Origin: Hydractinia symbiolongicarpus
Lineage: Eukaryota > Cnidaria > Hydrozoa > Anthoathecata > Hydractiniidae
Length of the DNA: 64,000 nt
Direction: 5' to 3'
NCBI RefSeq assembly: GCF_029227915.1
Contig: NC_079884.1
Span: forward strand, 1,054,001-1,118,000
The notes under the pieces are model-generated. The model did not search any database, had not been told where the DNA came from, and worked only from the letters and a program-made list of their open reading frames with translations. This document shows, one piece after another, positions 1-12,145 of the stretch. How positions within the stretch are numbered: position 1 is the stretch's first letter; each line of letters opens with the position of its first letter. The translations under genes and the position numbers were made by a program.

Positions 1-8
1 GCTTTCGT

Positions 9-160
9 TTTGCGGTAGAAAAGTGAGGGACGTTTTGAATTGTGAACCCAAAACACAATGATCGAGCATCTACGTATAGCGACTCTCTCAATCTTAACTT
101 CCTTTTCTACATGTTAGATATAGTATGCATGACTATACTGTCATTTTCATAAATTCATTC
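9..160. repeat. End fragment of a TIR element (same family as 20622-21606)
   Basis: The stretch around TTGCGGTAGAAAAGTG, the following 'actctctcaatcttaacttc' and 'agtatgcatgactatact' recur almost unchanged at 20622-20755. There they form the left terminal inverted repeat of an element of about 1 kb. Here only one end lies in the window, downstream of the last visible exon of the UBR5-like gene. Confidence 0.65.
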
Positions 161-364
161 GGCGATCGCACGCCTTTCCTGAAAAAGCCTGTATGCCAGA
201 AATTATCCGGCCACTAATACTTTTAAAATTGGTAGAACCTATACCTGCTGCAATCTTTTACATTTTCTGAAAAAAATGTCAAATTTTTGCCTACCCAGAT
301 TGCACTTGGGAGAGTGGTTTTCTTTTTAAATGTATAGATCTCAAGGAATTTTACCCTGAAACTT

Positions 365-475
365 TTCAGGTTTAATTACGCTGCATAAATTATGATGCCA
401 TATTTAAGTAATAGCAAATTTTGATATTTTCAGTCTTCAATAATTTTAGATCTGTGAAGTTTAAAAAAGAATCCC
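365..475. repeat. Fragment of the foldback element seen at 21855-22558
   Basis: The segment 'ggtttaattacgctgcat' through 'aattttagatctgtgaag' matches 21977-22075 with few changes. It is a dispersed copy of the left arm of the large inverted-repeat element. It lies just downstream of the exon ending at 517, inside the UBR5-like gene. Confidence 0.6.
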
Positions 476-516
476 AAACTACATGTTTACATTAACACTT
501 AAAATAAAGTTCTTAC

Positions 517-3500
517 CACCAAAAAGCTTTTCCAGTAATTGTTTGAAGAACTGTGAAGAATGTTGAGCATTGCACATCAGCGATATCTTCATTAATGATT
601 TCATTAAAATACATTGGTTCATGTGATAGTGTTTTTATCAAGGTAGGTTCTGTACCCCCGTTTCGTACTAAAATTAAACATTTAGGAGTACTCTTAGAAC
701 AAAAAGTGCGCAGGTCTACTTAAATATCCCCCAGGTCAGTAAAATATAGATAATGCAGGTCATTTGTGACTGCTGATTCACAGTACAGTTCTATAAACTT
801 AGCGAAGTATGGATATCAACTCAGTTTATATCTGTGTACACATTTCAGCCGCATTTTTAAGAGCTAAAGCAAAATTCTGTTACACATGAAGGACAGACTT
901 ATATGTTATATGGACAGACTTGATACAGAGGAAGTTGAGTTTAGATCTAACACAGTTTAGTTACACATGAGAAATAAACTTACTGCAAAAAGCTCTGTCA
1001 TAAAATGTAACACAGCCTTTTGACTCAAGGACAACTGTGGCCCTGAACATATTACAACCAATACACGTGATCTTTTCTTTCCCGTTCCAAGTAAATGTTG
1101 ATTTTTTAGGAGTTGATTCATCATTAAACCAAAACCATAAAACACCAACAGCATCCAGTAACAAAAAAGAACTTTCCATTGCATAGATTGCAGTGAAAAT
1201 AACCTCACCCTAACAAATATAAACAAAACAAAAATAGGAACTACCACTTGGGGTTTCAGATTTTTTGTTTGGTGAGAAATGAATTTGTATATATAACAAA
1301 GGATTAACAAAATGTCCTTAGCAACAGTGACAATTTTCCCCAGCAACAGCATTTTTATATACCTATGGCTACGATTAGATTCACACAGCTGCTAAAACAT
1401 ATATGAACATGCACCTGATGAAGCTGACTAAATGCGTAAAATATTTAAATAGCTTCATCTTTTTAGGTTTTTTGGTTATTAATCAGGATTTTAGCCAGAA
1501 ATTCACAATTGGGGCATTTAGATTTTAATTATGAAAAATGCATAATTCTAAGAATCCTCGAAACAACTCTGTTGACATCAATTCATGTTTTAACTTGCCT
1601 GTTATCATTTTCAAGTTCTTTTGTGCAACCATACTGACCTTATAATTTTATTTTCAAGTAATACCTTGTTGTTGCACATGGTTCGACAAAAAACAAAATA
1701 TTTTTTGACAAAATATGTCAGTTAGATGAAAGTTTGTACAAAAAATAGATGCTTGATTGAAAAAGTGACCTAGTATTTTCCAATTGGGAATTGTTCTTCA
1801 ACAGACAAATAGCTAGCTATTATATTATTATATACATATTATAAAATTCAATGTATTTGAAAATAAGTTAAAAGTACATAACTGTCAGTTTCACGCTGAA
1901 CGATTATCAAATGTCTTTCAGCGTGAAACTGACTGTTACGTACTTTCAATTTATTTTCAAATACATTGAATTTTAACACCGCTCTACTTCATCTTTGTTG
2001 ATATTGAGCACTTTCTCAAATTCTACAAAATATATTGGGTTGTTACCCCAATAAAACAAAATTAGTAACTCATTAGGAACATAAAGTCTCAACCAAATTC
2101 TTAAGTTAAAAAAACCTTATAAAGTAAATAAAGCCAGTATTCATGCCACAGTAAACACATATAATAATTAATGCATTTTTGCTGCCAGGTAGAAAGAGGT
2201 TTTAAGAAGCCAGGTTTGATAGGTGCCTTTGAAGATGGTCCAGAATTTCAAGTTTGATTTCTTAAAAAAATAAATAAAAATAAGTCCATTCTTCTGCCTC
2301 AGCTAAGTTGTTCTTATAACAAAAAAACATGCAAGTCAAAGTTCTAGGCATCAACATTGACAACAAAGTCGTTGTCAGGAAGTATGTTAATTCACATTCA
2401 GAGTGATCACAACTTTTGTAATTTCAGGAGATTTTAGGACGTTTAGCAAGTTTTAGGAAAGGTTTTAGAAGAAAAAACCTAAAAAAAGTATGAGAATAAA
2501 AAAAATTTTAGGAGGAAATGAAAAAGTTTAATACAATAATACAAAATCCAGTGTGCCTGTTAGGGGCATGGAAGCATGCACTTTCTTCCCTTATAAATAA
2601 GCAAGAACTTTATCTTCATTGTTGAACAACAAATTACTTATTATGACCTTAATTTACACTATATTAAAGCAGTGAAGCCATTGCATTGCAGTTATAATTT
2701 TGAGGACAACAACTGGAAACAAGTTGAAACACCACCTGCATGGAAGCTCTAGGGACTGGTTGGGACTAAACTGAGACCAATTTCCAAAGCTGGGTCAACC
2801 CACTTGTTTCGCAACAGGCGGGTTGATGATGTCAGCAAAAAACATTTAAACACCATTATTTCTTCAACCATTCAACAAAAGGATATGATCCAATACATTT
2901 TTTTGATCAACATAAGCAATGGGAGTAACTGTAAAACAAAATGTCTTAACAAATGTTTTGGTACATTAGCAGGTCTTTACTGACATCAACAAAATCTTAA
3001 ACCTCCATGTCTCCTCAACTGCTCATTAAAAGTGCATATAGATTTATATAATTTCTTAATCAACATTTAAAGCTTGAGGCAACAGATAAACAATTTTTTT
3101 AAAATTTTTTGAATATGCACTGTTGACATCATAAAAATGTCTAATACAACCTATATTTTTTCCATTATTCTTCTGCTAAGTAGATTCTTCCATGGGCTGA
3201 GCAACTAGTTTCTAATAAACCCATTTTTTTTAAAAAAAAGTAAAAATATAATAATTACTTGGAAAGATAAAAAACAGTTTTACAGTGCATAAAAAATGAG
3301 ATTCTAGGACATTTTTTATAATTTTTATCATATATGTTACATTGCACAATAAATAACTCGATACACATGAAAGTTATTTTAAGCTGTTTTTATCTTTCAA
3401 ATGATTTGATAGTTATAATAAAAACTTATGTCATAAATGTGTTAACGAAGAACACTGTATACTGAACAATACTGTATATTGAAATCAGGACAACTAACAT

Positions 3501-6500
3501 TGCAGAACCTGGAACATGCGCAACGCATACATCGAGATGTTAACGACATTACTAGTGACCTGATCTTCATTACTTTGTGCATTTTTATGATATAAATAAA
3601 AACATAAGCAGTTAGCAAAACAGATCAAGAAACAAATATTACATTATTTAATGTAACAAATGTTCATTTAGAGCGTTGCATACAAAATTTTAATACAGAA
3701 CTGGAAAAAGGTTTTTTTAACATCGCGTTTCGCGTATCGCGACGGTATTCTCGATCGACAATAGACGTTTTTTTCCTTTAAATTTTATCGAGAGTGCTTC
3801 GCAATGCATCTGTCTCAATCTTATTCTCGAAGCTATTGAGGCCATTAAAACTTTTTCATAATAGAACTATTTTAAAAATAAGAGTGTATTCAACAATGAT
3901 CGTGGATGTTTAAATATAATTATACTTCCTTTGTGTTATATTTTTTTAACTTATGCATAACAATCTAGGGTATACAGCTAGCGTTAATTTTTCTTTTTTA
4001 GTTTACATTTTAAAAATTTAAGAACTAAAAACGGCGATAGAAAAGCTTCGTTAGATCGCATTTTAAAAGTTTAAGAACGAAAAGTGGCAATAGAAATGAT
4101 TTTTTAGATCGCGTTTTAAAAACTTAAAAACAAAGAACGGTGATAGAAAAGTTTTTTTATATCACATTTTAAAAGTTTAAGATTGAGGAACGGCGATAGA
4201 AAAGCTTTTTTAGATCGCATTTTAAAAGTTTAAGAACGAAAAGCGGTGATAGAAATGCTTTTTAGATCCCGTTTTAAAAACTTAAGAACGAAGAACAGTG
4301 ATAGAAATGCTTTTTTAAATCGCATTTTAAAAGTTTAGGAACGAAAAGCGGCATCAAAAAAAGCTTTGTTAGAGATCGCATTTTAAAAGTTTAAGAACGA
4401 AAAGCAGCAATAGAAAAAAAAAACATTAAAAAGTAATGCGCTAGAATTACTTTAATAAATACAAAAGTTAAAAATTTTCTTATAATATACACTTATTTAA
4501 AATAAAAAAAGGTAAAGCAGAGATGTGTTTGAAATAAAAAAAACTTTCTCTTTATTCTCATTAAAAAAACTTTCTCTTTATTCTCATTATCACCTACCAA
4601 CGTGACACATAGAGACGGATTTTGTCACAATACTATATTCTCGATAGATCGTGACAATCTATTTTAATTGTTTCTCATTATTATAAACGTGGTACATCAC
4701 GTGGTACATCACGTATCGTATGTTAAACAAACTTTTTCCAGTACTGTAGCATAAGAGAAGAACGGCTTTCAGAAGCCCATTACGTTATGTAAAATATCAT
4801 AATGTATTTAGATGTGCATGTAAGAATTACGTAAAAAAATCATCTTTCTTAAAGGGAAACTAAGGTCAAAAATTTTTTTTCATAAAAACATTTATTATAC
4901 TATTTAAAAAAGATACCTTTTAAAATATATATTTGAAAAATGTATTTTTATGAGGATTTTAGAGTTAAAAGGTTATTATTTACATCTCCGTTTAAGTACA
5001 TAAAAACTCTACGATGGAGAGCAAAGACGTATGATCCGCGAGTGAGTAAGTGAAACCATACTCTAAGGTAAGCCTGTTTGATGTATGAAGACAAGATGAA
5101 ATTTACTTCTTAACTATAATTGTACATTTTGTCTTTACTACTCAATATGCCAAGTTGTCTGGCATATGTATGTTCGCAAGCCATCACAGATGATTTAAAA
5201 GGACGTGTAACAGGGATACCATCAAAACAGAAAGAGCTACTTTGTGGAGCAGTTCCAACTATTTTTAAACACAAAACTTACGAATTTATTAACATGGATG
5301 ACACTACCGTATTAAAACATGATTCATCTTTAAAAAGAAAAAAATACAGGAAGAATGCCTACATGTGAGTTACAAAAATCATATTTTTTTAATTTCAACC
5401 TTTTCTGGTACAACTCTTTTAGCGAACATATTTATATTGTAATTAAAATATAAATGTGTTTCGTAATTTTTTGCAGTTTTTGATGAACAAATGTTTTTCA
5501 ACTGACTTTCAGTATATTCAGGTTCATTATCATAACACCCTTTGCAAATACTCATCTGTTTCAGAACTATATACTTCGCTATGTTCACTAGCACAACTAT
5601 TTTCTTCGCTGCTATCTATGACTAAGTGATTTTGAGTCTTGCGGCTCATATGTCATAATTCTGTATGGTTCACAAGGAACCGTGAATGGAGTACACGGTT
5701 AATTTTAGAAAACCTTAGAACTTTAATGGGCTAAAACAGCCTTAATGAACATTAAGAGTTAATTTTTTTTTCATTAGTTTATTTAGATGTTATACAACGT
5801 CCTTAATTTTTTTTTAGAAAGTTTTTTATACACCGTCAAAACGGATCCTAGAGAGCGTTTAAAAACATCAATAAAATCATTACCATAGATCGTTTTAAAA
5901 CAGTCAAAAACAAATTGTAGAAAGCAAAAACATAGACATGGACCGTTTAAGAAGCATCAAAATAGAAATAATATATATTTATATTTACTAGCATAAATTA
6001 TAAATATGTGATGTAATGCCCTGTGACCAACATAAATGCATATCTTGCAAATAAAGTCTTCATGCATGTTGGAGTACATGCACATCTTTAGTTGTCAGTG
6101 GCTTCCATGTGTAATTACATGTGTAACTACATACAATTTGTACAAGAGAGAATGTGTATTCTGCCAAATACAGTATGCAACTATGCCCTAAGTTTAATGT
6201 CACAAACCATATTTATACCAGAAACTTTAACAGAAATAACTTACAGTTAGACCACTTTCAATGGCATCACCAACTTTGGAGACCCAACTCATTTTGTTAT
6301 TTTTATCACAACCTGAACTTTCAACATCCTTCTTCTGTTTTGAACTAGATAATTTTGGACTATCTACCTTCCTACTATTTAATACTCCAATAGAATCATT
6401 TTGAGTAAAACTCTGTCTTCCATTTACAGATACCAAGTCCATATTCTCAATTGAACTTAGGTCAACAACACTACATTCCCCAAATATTGGTAACGATTGA

Positions 6501-7522
6501 TCAGAATTAAATATATTCTCTGAATTATCTGATGATCTTGACTCAATTTCTGTACCTAGATTAGACTGGGCTGGCACATAGGGTTCAATATTTATTGTAG
6601 GTTGTGGATAGTTTGGTAACCTTATTTCCCCCTCAGGAGTTCCATTTTCCAATGCTACCATTGTAATATTATCCAGAAGATCGATTTGTGTATTATCAGG
6701 TATTATTGATGTACCAGTCATTTCTTCATCTGTAGAATACATAACAGTTCGTGATAATGGAGTATTCAATAAATGTCCCATTTGAATATGTCTACGATTT
6801 GATCTACTATCACGATCATATGGCATGTAACGGCTTCCCCTAAGAGTTGGAGACAACCTGTGTAAGGAAGGGCTTAATACAACATTTGTTTGCAAAACAT
6901 CTCTGTGCTGATTAGCCATTTGTGATGTCCCTTGACCTAAATTTCTATTATTAAATGTTTGAATTGGACCCCTACCAAGGTAGGAACGTCTTCCTGATAG
7001 CAAATTTACTGTATCATTTAGGGTATTCAATGTCCGTTGCAATGATTGTGCATATGACTCATCACTAGCAACTTGAAACAATTCTTGGTTGTTTTGTCTT
7101 ACAGGCGAAGAGGAAAATGTTGACAAGTTACTGCTGCTTGTATCCGTAGTTTTGCACTCAGCACGAAGGACAGAGCCATCTCGCAAAAGAATGCAAACAA
7201 ATTGTTTATTAAGAGAAGTTTGAGAAACATCCTGGTTGACTTTATTCAAACTAAGAACATTATGATTGGTGTCAGTGGCAAATTGAATGTTTGAAGACTT
7301 GTTTAGATCTTGTTTCGTTTGTGAAGATGTTTGACTTTCTTTGTATGAATTGGCAGGCGAATTTCCGAACACCTTGACAATTTCATTCGTTACAAAGTTC
7401 CTCAATTCTTCCGGAGAAGCTCCATTACTGTATTTAAAATCAAAAATATGGACACCTCCTGTTGAATTCTTAAGAGAAAAATCTATAACAGTATCATCTT
7501 CTTCGTCACTATCACACGCCAT
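517..7522 (-). CDS. Divergent UBR5/hyd-like HECT E3 ubiquitin ligase, N-terminal part (3 exons; continues beyond the left edge)
   Basis: Exons read on the minus strand are 7522-6245 (426 codons, phase 0 end), 1209-984 and 649-517. All have GT-AG borders and matching phases. The first exon is poorly conserved and Ser/Asn-rich. It keeps UBR5-like landmarks: an N-terminal VHIFDF strand followed by SPEELRNFV, then CILLRDGSVLRAE (human UBR5 has FLLEDGRVCRIGF at this place), and a UBA-helix-like LQRTLNTLNDTVNLLSG. Exon 2 reads FTAIYAMESSFLLLDAVGVLW and later FRATVVLESKGCVTFYD. Exon 3 reads DVQCSTFFTVLQTITGKAFWW. These align in order with the UBR5 beta-propeller segments around IGALYSELLAVSSKGELYQW, IRATVATENNKVATW and LHCCALYTCAQLENSLYWW. 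UBR5 is a large nuclear N-degron and chain-branching ligase. The UBR box, MLLE and HECT domains would lie outside the window. An in-frame Met at 7633 would add 37 residues; I prefer 7522 because the homology starts soon after it. The first intron is 5 kb and full of repeats. Confidence 0.68.
1843..1974. repeat. 132 bp hairpin (foldback) element
   Basis: Two arms of about 57 bases (1843-1899 and 1917-1974) are near-perfect inverted copies around a 17-base loop. Arm ends read AAAATTCAATGTATTTGAAA and its complement, and the loop-proximal part reads GTTTCACGCTGAA. It lies in the first intron of the UBR5-like gene. It could be a short MITE or, if transcribed, a long-stem hairpin RNA. Confidence 0.85.
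4026..4415. repeat. Tandem array, about 53 bp unit, about 7 copies
   Basis: Units contain GCGATAGAAAAGCTTTTTT, then TAGATCGCATTTTAAAAG, then TTTAAGAACGAA, with a few substitutions per copy. The same unit occurs in about five copies at 20915-21180 inside a TIR element. The array is therefore probably a remnant of that element family in the UBR5-like first intron. Confidence 0.8.
5147..5364 (+). pseudogene. Degenerate THAP-domain gene fragment
   Basis: The reading frame from 5147 starts MPSCLAYVCSQ, the usual opening of a THAP zinc-binding domain (Met-Pro, then Cys-x4-Cys). After about 20 residues it reaches GAVPTIF, the motif that closes the THAP domain. The segment normally lying between them, with the second Cys and the His of the C2CH site, is missing, so the domain should not bind zinc. 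The frame then runs through a basic stretch (KRKKYRKN) to a possible donor site GTGAGT at 5365. It lies in the first intron of the UBR5-like gene on the opposite strand. THAP domains are common in P-element-like transposases and in genes derived from them; a transposon relic is my inference. It could also be an exon of a real gene with an unusual THAP. Confidence 0.5.
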
Positions 7523-10072
7523 ATTGTTTTCCTGCTCGGCAGCAGACGGATTTTTCAACAACAAATCTGTCCCGCACAGATTAAAACTGATATCCAGAAA
7601 CCAAAAATGAAGATCTAGGGACGAGTTGGTCACAGTGCAAGATTTTTTTACTGCGCGAAAATTTTTAGATCAGATTAGATAGATATATATTTGGCCTATA
7701 ATAAAAAGTTACATATGCGCTAATTGTTGACAATAAAATTTTTTATAAGAGCATAAGATTCTCTATGTTAAGTTTCTCATTTTCACTGGTTCAACTGTTT
7801 CTCGCTGTGATTACTACGAATCGCGTTTTAGACACTTAATTTTTTTACATAACTATAAAGAAGCACTTTTGTTTGTCTTGTATTAGAAAAAGACAAACTC
7901 CGGAGTTATTAGTGTCCAATCCCTGTTTTTTCCCTTTTTTTCCATTGCCCAATCCAGGTTAGGTGTCATTTAAAGAATCCAAGCTTCATGCTGTTTAAAA
8001 AAAGTGTGTTCTTGCTTTCTAAAAAAGCTTGATGATTTATTTGATGAAAAAATTTCTCTGGACATACTGTTCGATAAACTCTCACCGTCCCCTTTGGCCA
8101 TAATGAGCATTAATTCAATTCTGCGTGCGGCAAGGAATTTTATTCGTTTCCACTGCACAGCGCTGAAGATTGGTCTCCGCTTTTATTAGAAAAAGGCTTA
8201 CGTCCCTTTGTCTAGAGTAGTGGCGAATTACGCACGACGTTCTTTGTGAAAGAATTCGATTGGCTGTTAAGCCTGCGATGGAAATGAAAAGATGTTCTGA
8301 CTGATATGAAAATGTGATTACGCAGCAGATGCAAAATAGATAGTTAGCTATTCTTTAGTGTGACTTATTAAGTGTGGCTTATCTAATAAACAAAAGGAGG
8401 TTCCAGATTGGTTACGATGTTGGGCTCAAAAGTTAAACACGGCTATATAAATTGATATCGCAAAAATCGAATTTGGCGATTTTGCGAATTTTTGTGCTTT
8501 TCGCGAAATGCTTTAATTGCCACTGTCGACATTCGCGAAAATATATTCTTGCAAATTTATGTCAATCCTTAAAACTATCCGTTCGCGAAATTAAAATCTT
8601 TTCTAAGTTTTTTGTATTTCAAAAGTTGTGGTGAGGACTAAGAGGAAAAAAACTGTCTAAAACGGCCACGTTAGAAGCTGGCCGTCTTACAGAGTTGTTT
8701 TATAACCCGACCACCTTTTCAAGACAACCACGTCCCCTGAGTGGACGTCTTATACTGTAGACTGTAGTTGCAATTTCATTATCTACATGGCGGTGCAATG
8801 ACGTCATAAAAAGAAAACTTCCTAAATCTTACGTCATCTTTCTGATGAAAACAGGGATGTGTAACGGAAGTGGATGACAGATAAAAATGTTCGCAATTGG
8901 TTTCTCAAGCGTATTTAAAAAGAAAAAAATTTACCAAACTGAGAATGAGAATATGAAATGCGAAATAGTTGCAACAGGGAATGGAGAAACAAGAAGTGGA
9001 AACGAACACACTAACATATTTGCAGGTAATATCACCAAAAAAATATCACTTTTTCTTATCCCACGATGGTGTCAATTCAAATCAGATATGTTGGAAAACT
9101 TGCTTGTTATTACTTACCCTATTTTCTCGAACAACATCCCTCCCTCTATTTTCAAAGAAGGCAATCTGCAAATAGGTTTTTTAAGAAGGCGAAGCAATGC
9201 AAACAAATTAGGTTATGACTATTTTGTCCTTTTGTAAATACAGGTTTTTGTAAGTTATAAAATGAAGTTTTTGTATTTTTTCTTTTTCTTTTCTATTTGA
9301 ATTGATTTACAGCCTTTTCTTCTAAGTAATACTTAATAAGCGTCTCTCTTGATTAAGCGCCCTAGTTAATAAGCACCTCTCTTGAATGAGCTCTCTATCT
9401 CAAAAACTCGCCATAAAATTAATCATTGGAGTAAGTATGTACCACACTTACTTGACAGAGAACAAGTCAAATTTAGGTCCTGCAGAAACAATAACTTTCG
9501 ATTGTTTAAGAACACGAAGACTTTGCATCTTCTTGATAGAATTTAATAAGAATAAGAAAAGGTGAAATGAAATCAGATTGGGGAGAAATGCCCTACTCTG
9601 GGGTTTTAGGTCTGTAAATTCTGATTGACCCAGAGAATTCACTGGACACTCTGTTTTTTAATCTACATAGCGTTGACTAATAAAAAATATAAAATTGAGC
9701 TTTAATGAATGTACAATGAACACAATTCTAGTTAATACACCGCGAAATGATCCTTACATGCTGTTATCACTTATCAACTTGTCTCCTTCTTATGCTATTC
9801 TTACACTAAACACATATTATTAGGCCATGATTGCAAAAAAAGCTATCCAAACACTTTTTATTTTGCATTTTAGCCTGTGTTTGCGTTATTTTGATGGTAA
9901 AGCGGGGACGAGATTGGTGTTATATCTGCCAACAATTTTTAAAATAAGACATTGGTTTAAAAGTTATTTGGTAAGGTATTTGTGGCCCTTCTAACCTTTT
10001 CACAGAGTTACTCAGACCACAACCGCCGTTTGAAAATGCTTCCTAAGAGACTCGTATTGTTAAAAAACTGAT
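7523..10072. other. Intergenic region between two divergent genes
   Basis: No convincing gene. It should contain the promoters of the UBR5-like gene (minus) and the F-box gene (plus). It holds a cluster of TTCGCGAA-type repeats at 8456-8600. A perfect CRE palindrome TGACGTCA lies at 8799-8806 with a second half-like TACGTCAT near 8830. A stretch of 'aataagc' repeats lies near 9330-9400 and resembles the edge sequence of the MITE at 17501. The 116-codon frame at 8887-9237 has no recognisable domain. Confidence 0.6.
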
Positions 10073-10759
10073 GTGTGTGTTGTAAGTATAACTTTTAGCC
10101 ACCCATGTCTTATTGTAGGCTTACCGTTGGAAGTAATGCAAATAATTCTATGGAAATGCGATATGACAAGCTTGTTATCAGTATCACAGACATGTCACAG
10201 GTGTTATTCAGCGGTTGTTTCATTTAACGCTAAATGGAGAAGGCTATGTGCACAAGACTTCGATGTCCACCTAAGTACACACGCCAAATTTAGCTCGTAT
10301 CAAGATATTTACCGTTTGCTGTACTGTTCGCGCATCATTCTCGCCTCGTATATTTACGCGCGATATTATAACAAAATGAAAATAAAGAATATCCCATCTT
10401 GGTTACTCGTGTGGTCAGCTTTGAGTCGTCACACTCCAACGATGAAGTTCGGTAGACATCGTGTTAAAAGAAGGATTAATGGGAGTTATCTTAGACGTTT
10501 GAATGATCTACCCCATGGCCAAATAAAGAAGGTATTTCATATGGAGAGTTATGGAGACATGATGAACCTGTACCCTACTAGAATCGAACGTGGTACCATT
10601 TATTTTTCGTGGCTTGCGATTAAATACGCCGGCGCACGAAAATATGGCAGTGTTGAGAAATTCGATGCGTTTTTATTAGATAGATGTTATCGTGCACGTG
10701 GATTTGTCGAAAGAAATTATGCGCGTGTGAGAGGAACAGACCCGCTAGAAGCTTTATAG
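10073..10759 (+). CDS. F-box protein, about 228 residues
   Basis: The N-terminal part (about residues 17-65) has the F-box pattern: LPLEVMQIILWKC, SLLSVSQTCHRCY and WRRLCAQDF. F-box proteins bind SKP1 and bring substrates to SCF (CUL1) ubiquitin ligases. The remaining 160 residues are basic and aromatic and show no WD40, LRR or Kelch repeats, so I cannot name the substrate-binding domain or the subfamily. The true start is uncertain. A strong acceptor (TTATTGTAG, ending 10118) sits just before the F-box Leu-Pro, so an upstream exon may supply the N-terminus instead of the Met at 10073. The gene ends in ...TDPLEAL, TAG at 10757-10759. Confidence 0.75.
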   Translation: MCVVSITFSHPCLIVGLPLEVMQIILWKCDMTSLLSVSQTCHRCYSAVVSFNAKWRRLCAQDFDVHLSTHAKFSSYQDIYRLLYCSRIILASYIYARYYNKMKIKNIPSWLLVWSALSRHTPTMKFGRHRVKRRINGSYLRRLNDLPHGQIKKVFHMESYGDMMNLYPTRIERGTIYFSWLAIKYAGARKYGSVEKFDAFLLDRCYRARGFVERNYARVRGTDPLEAL

Positions 10760-10980
10760 AAAGAATAAGGAACGTTTTTGTATATTCTTGATGTAATATA
10801 TGACAGCGCCGTTTTATTTTTATTCACACATAATTTTATACATGATGGATTTTTGCAATTCAACGAGCAACAAAAACACAATATTGAGGTTTTTTCGTGA
10901 TATTTACAGCAAAAATGAAGCAGCAACTTCACAAAATGTTGTAACTTAGAGGAAAAAACGACAAACCTTCTTCCTCGAAG

Positions 10981-11308
10981 GGGCTGTTTATATGAGAGGC
11001 GGACGGAACAATTGCGTGAAGACGTTTGCCGGGATGATTTTTGTCACGCCTTTATATGGAAAAAAGTGTCCCGAGATGGCTTTTTTGTTTTAATTGAAAC
11101 ATGTAGAAAGCATCTTGTTCGTCACAGAATAGCGTATTTTTTTGTAGAAAAACGTCCAGCCTGAGCTGGATTCTCGCTTGGCTCAAACGGTACGGTAGGA
11201 CAAAGATTTTCCATATAAACACAAAGTGATTTTTAGTATAATTATGATAGGGGCGGGATCCCGGAAAATGTTCCGTCCCGCCTCCCCCTGCTCTCATGTA
11301 AACAACCC
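10981..11308. mobile_element. MITE-like element with terminal inverted repeats, 328 bp
   Basis: The left end GGGCTGTTTATATGAGAG and the complement of the right end, GGGTTGTTTACATGAGAG, match at 16 of 18 positions. GGCGGACGGAAC and GGCGGGACGGAAC follow inside the two arms. No coding capacity. It lies between the F-box gene and the 3' end of the RhoGEF. I could not see a clear target duplication. Confidence 0.7.
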
Positions 11309-12145
11309 GTAAGTTTATAGAGTTACAGTAAAATAAGAAGTAAAGGCTATGCCAAAATAAGAGTAACAAAAATAATTACAATTTCGAATTATCTAAAATT
11401 AATTTCAAATGGAATAATTATAACGGGACAGATATAATACGACACACTGTACAAAATGCAACACAGTGGTCCCACTCTATCTCGAGCTCACAAGAAACTA
11501 GAAAATTTGTTCGGATAAAGAAAAGTTGGAGATACACAGTGAAAATTAGCTTAAAATTAGAAAAGATTATCAGTTATATTACAGGTGACCAAGATAGAAA
11601 GAGACCACTGTATAAATATAAATTACCTTAGAAAAATATAACAAATCAACACATGAATATACGAAACAATATTTAAAAATGTGCTTTTATCAAACCCAAT
11701 ATTGTCGGTAAAAAGTCCGCCAGATAAAATTACTGTCAAAATTAACGCTTTAAATTTCACCAAAAGGCGACGTCTACTAATTTTTACAAACTAGAAATTT
11801 TTACAAACTAGAAATTTTTACTTGCGAATAAAAATATAATGTCTAGTATTATTAGCTGGCAAAAACTATTCGCTGCCAAAATGTATAAACTGTTCTTAAT
11901 TGTGTGGCGTCCATTATATTGCGGCCAACTAATGAGAGAACGCATTAAAATTATTTGTTTTTTTAAGTTTTGTACAACATATGATAAAAATAAAGTATGT
12001 CATACACCAAGCAGGTGAAGATTACGAAGTAATCCATCGATTTAAAGTTTTCTATGCTCAAACACGGTAGCAAATGTTGTGGGGAGAATAATTTGTGATT
12101 TAAGTATGATCCAAATATTCAACATTAGCTCCATGATATGATCCA

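Noticed and set aside
957-1352. 131-codon minus frame
   Set aside because: It overlaps exon 2 of the UBR5-like gene in a different frame and crosses its acceptor; only the other frame shows homology.
8887-9237. 116-codon plus frame
   Set aside because: No domain, no conserved motif, AT-rich composition like the surroundings, and no splice support.
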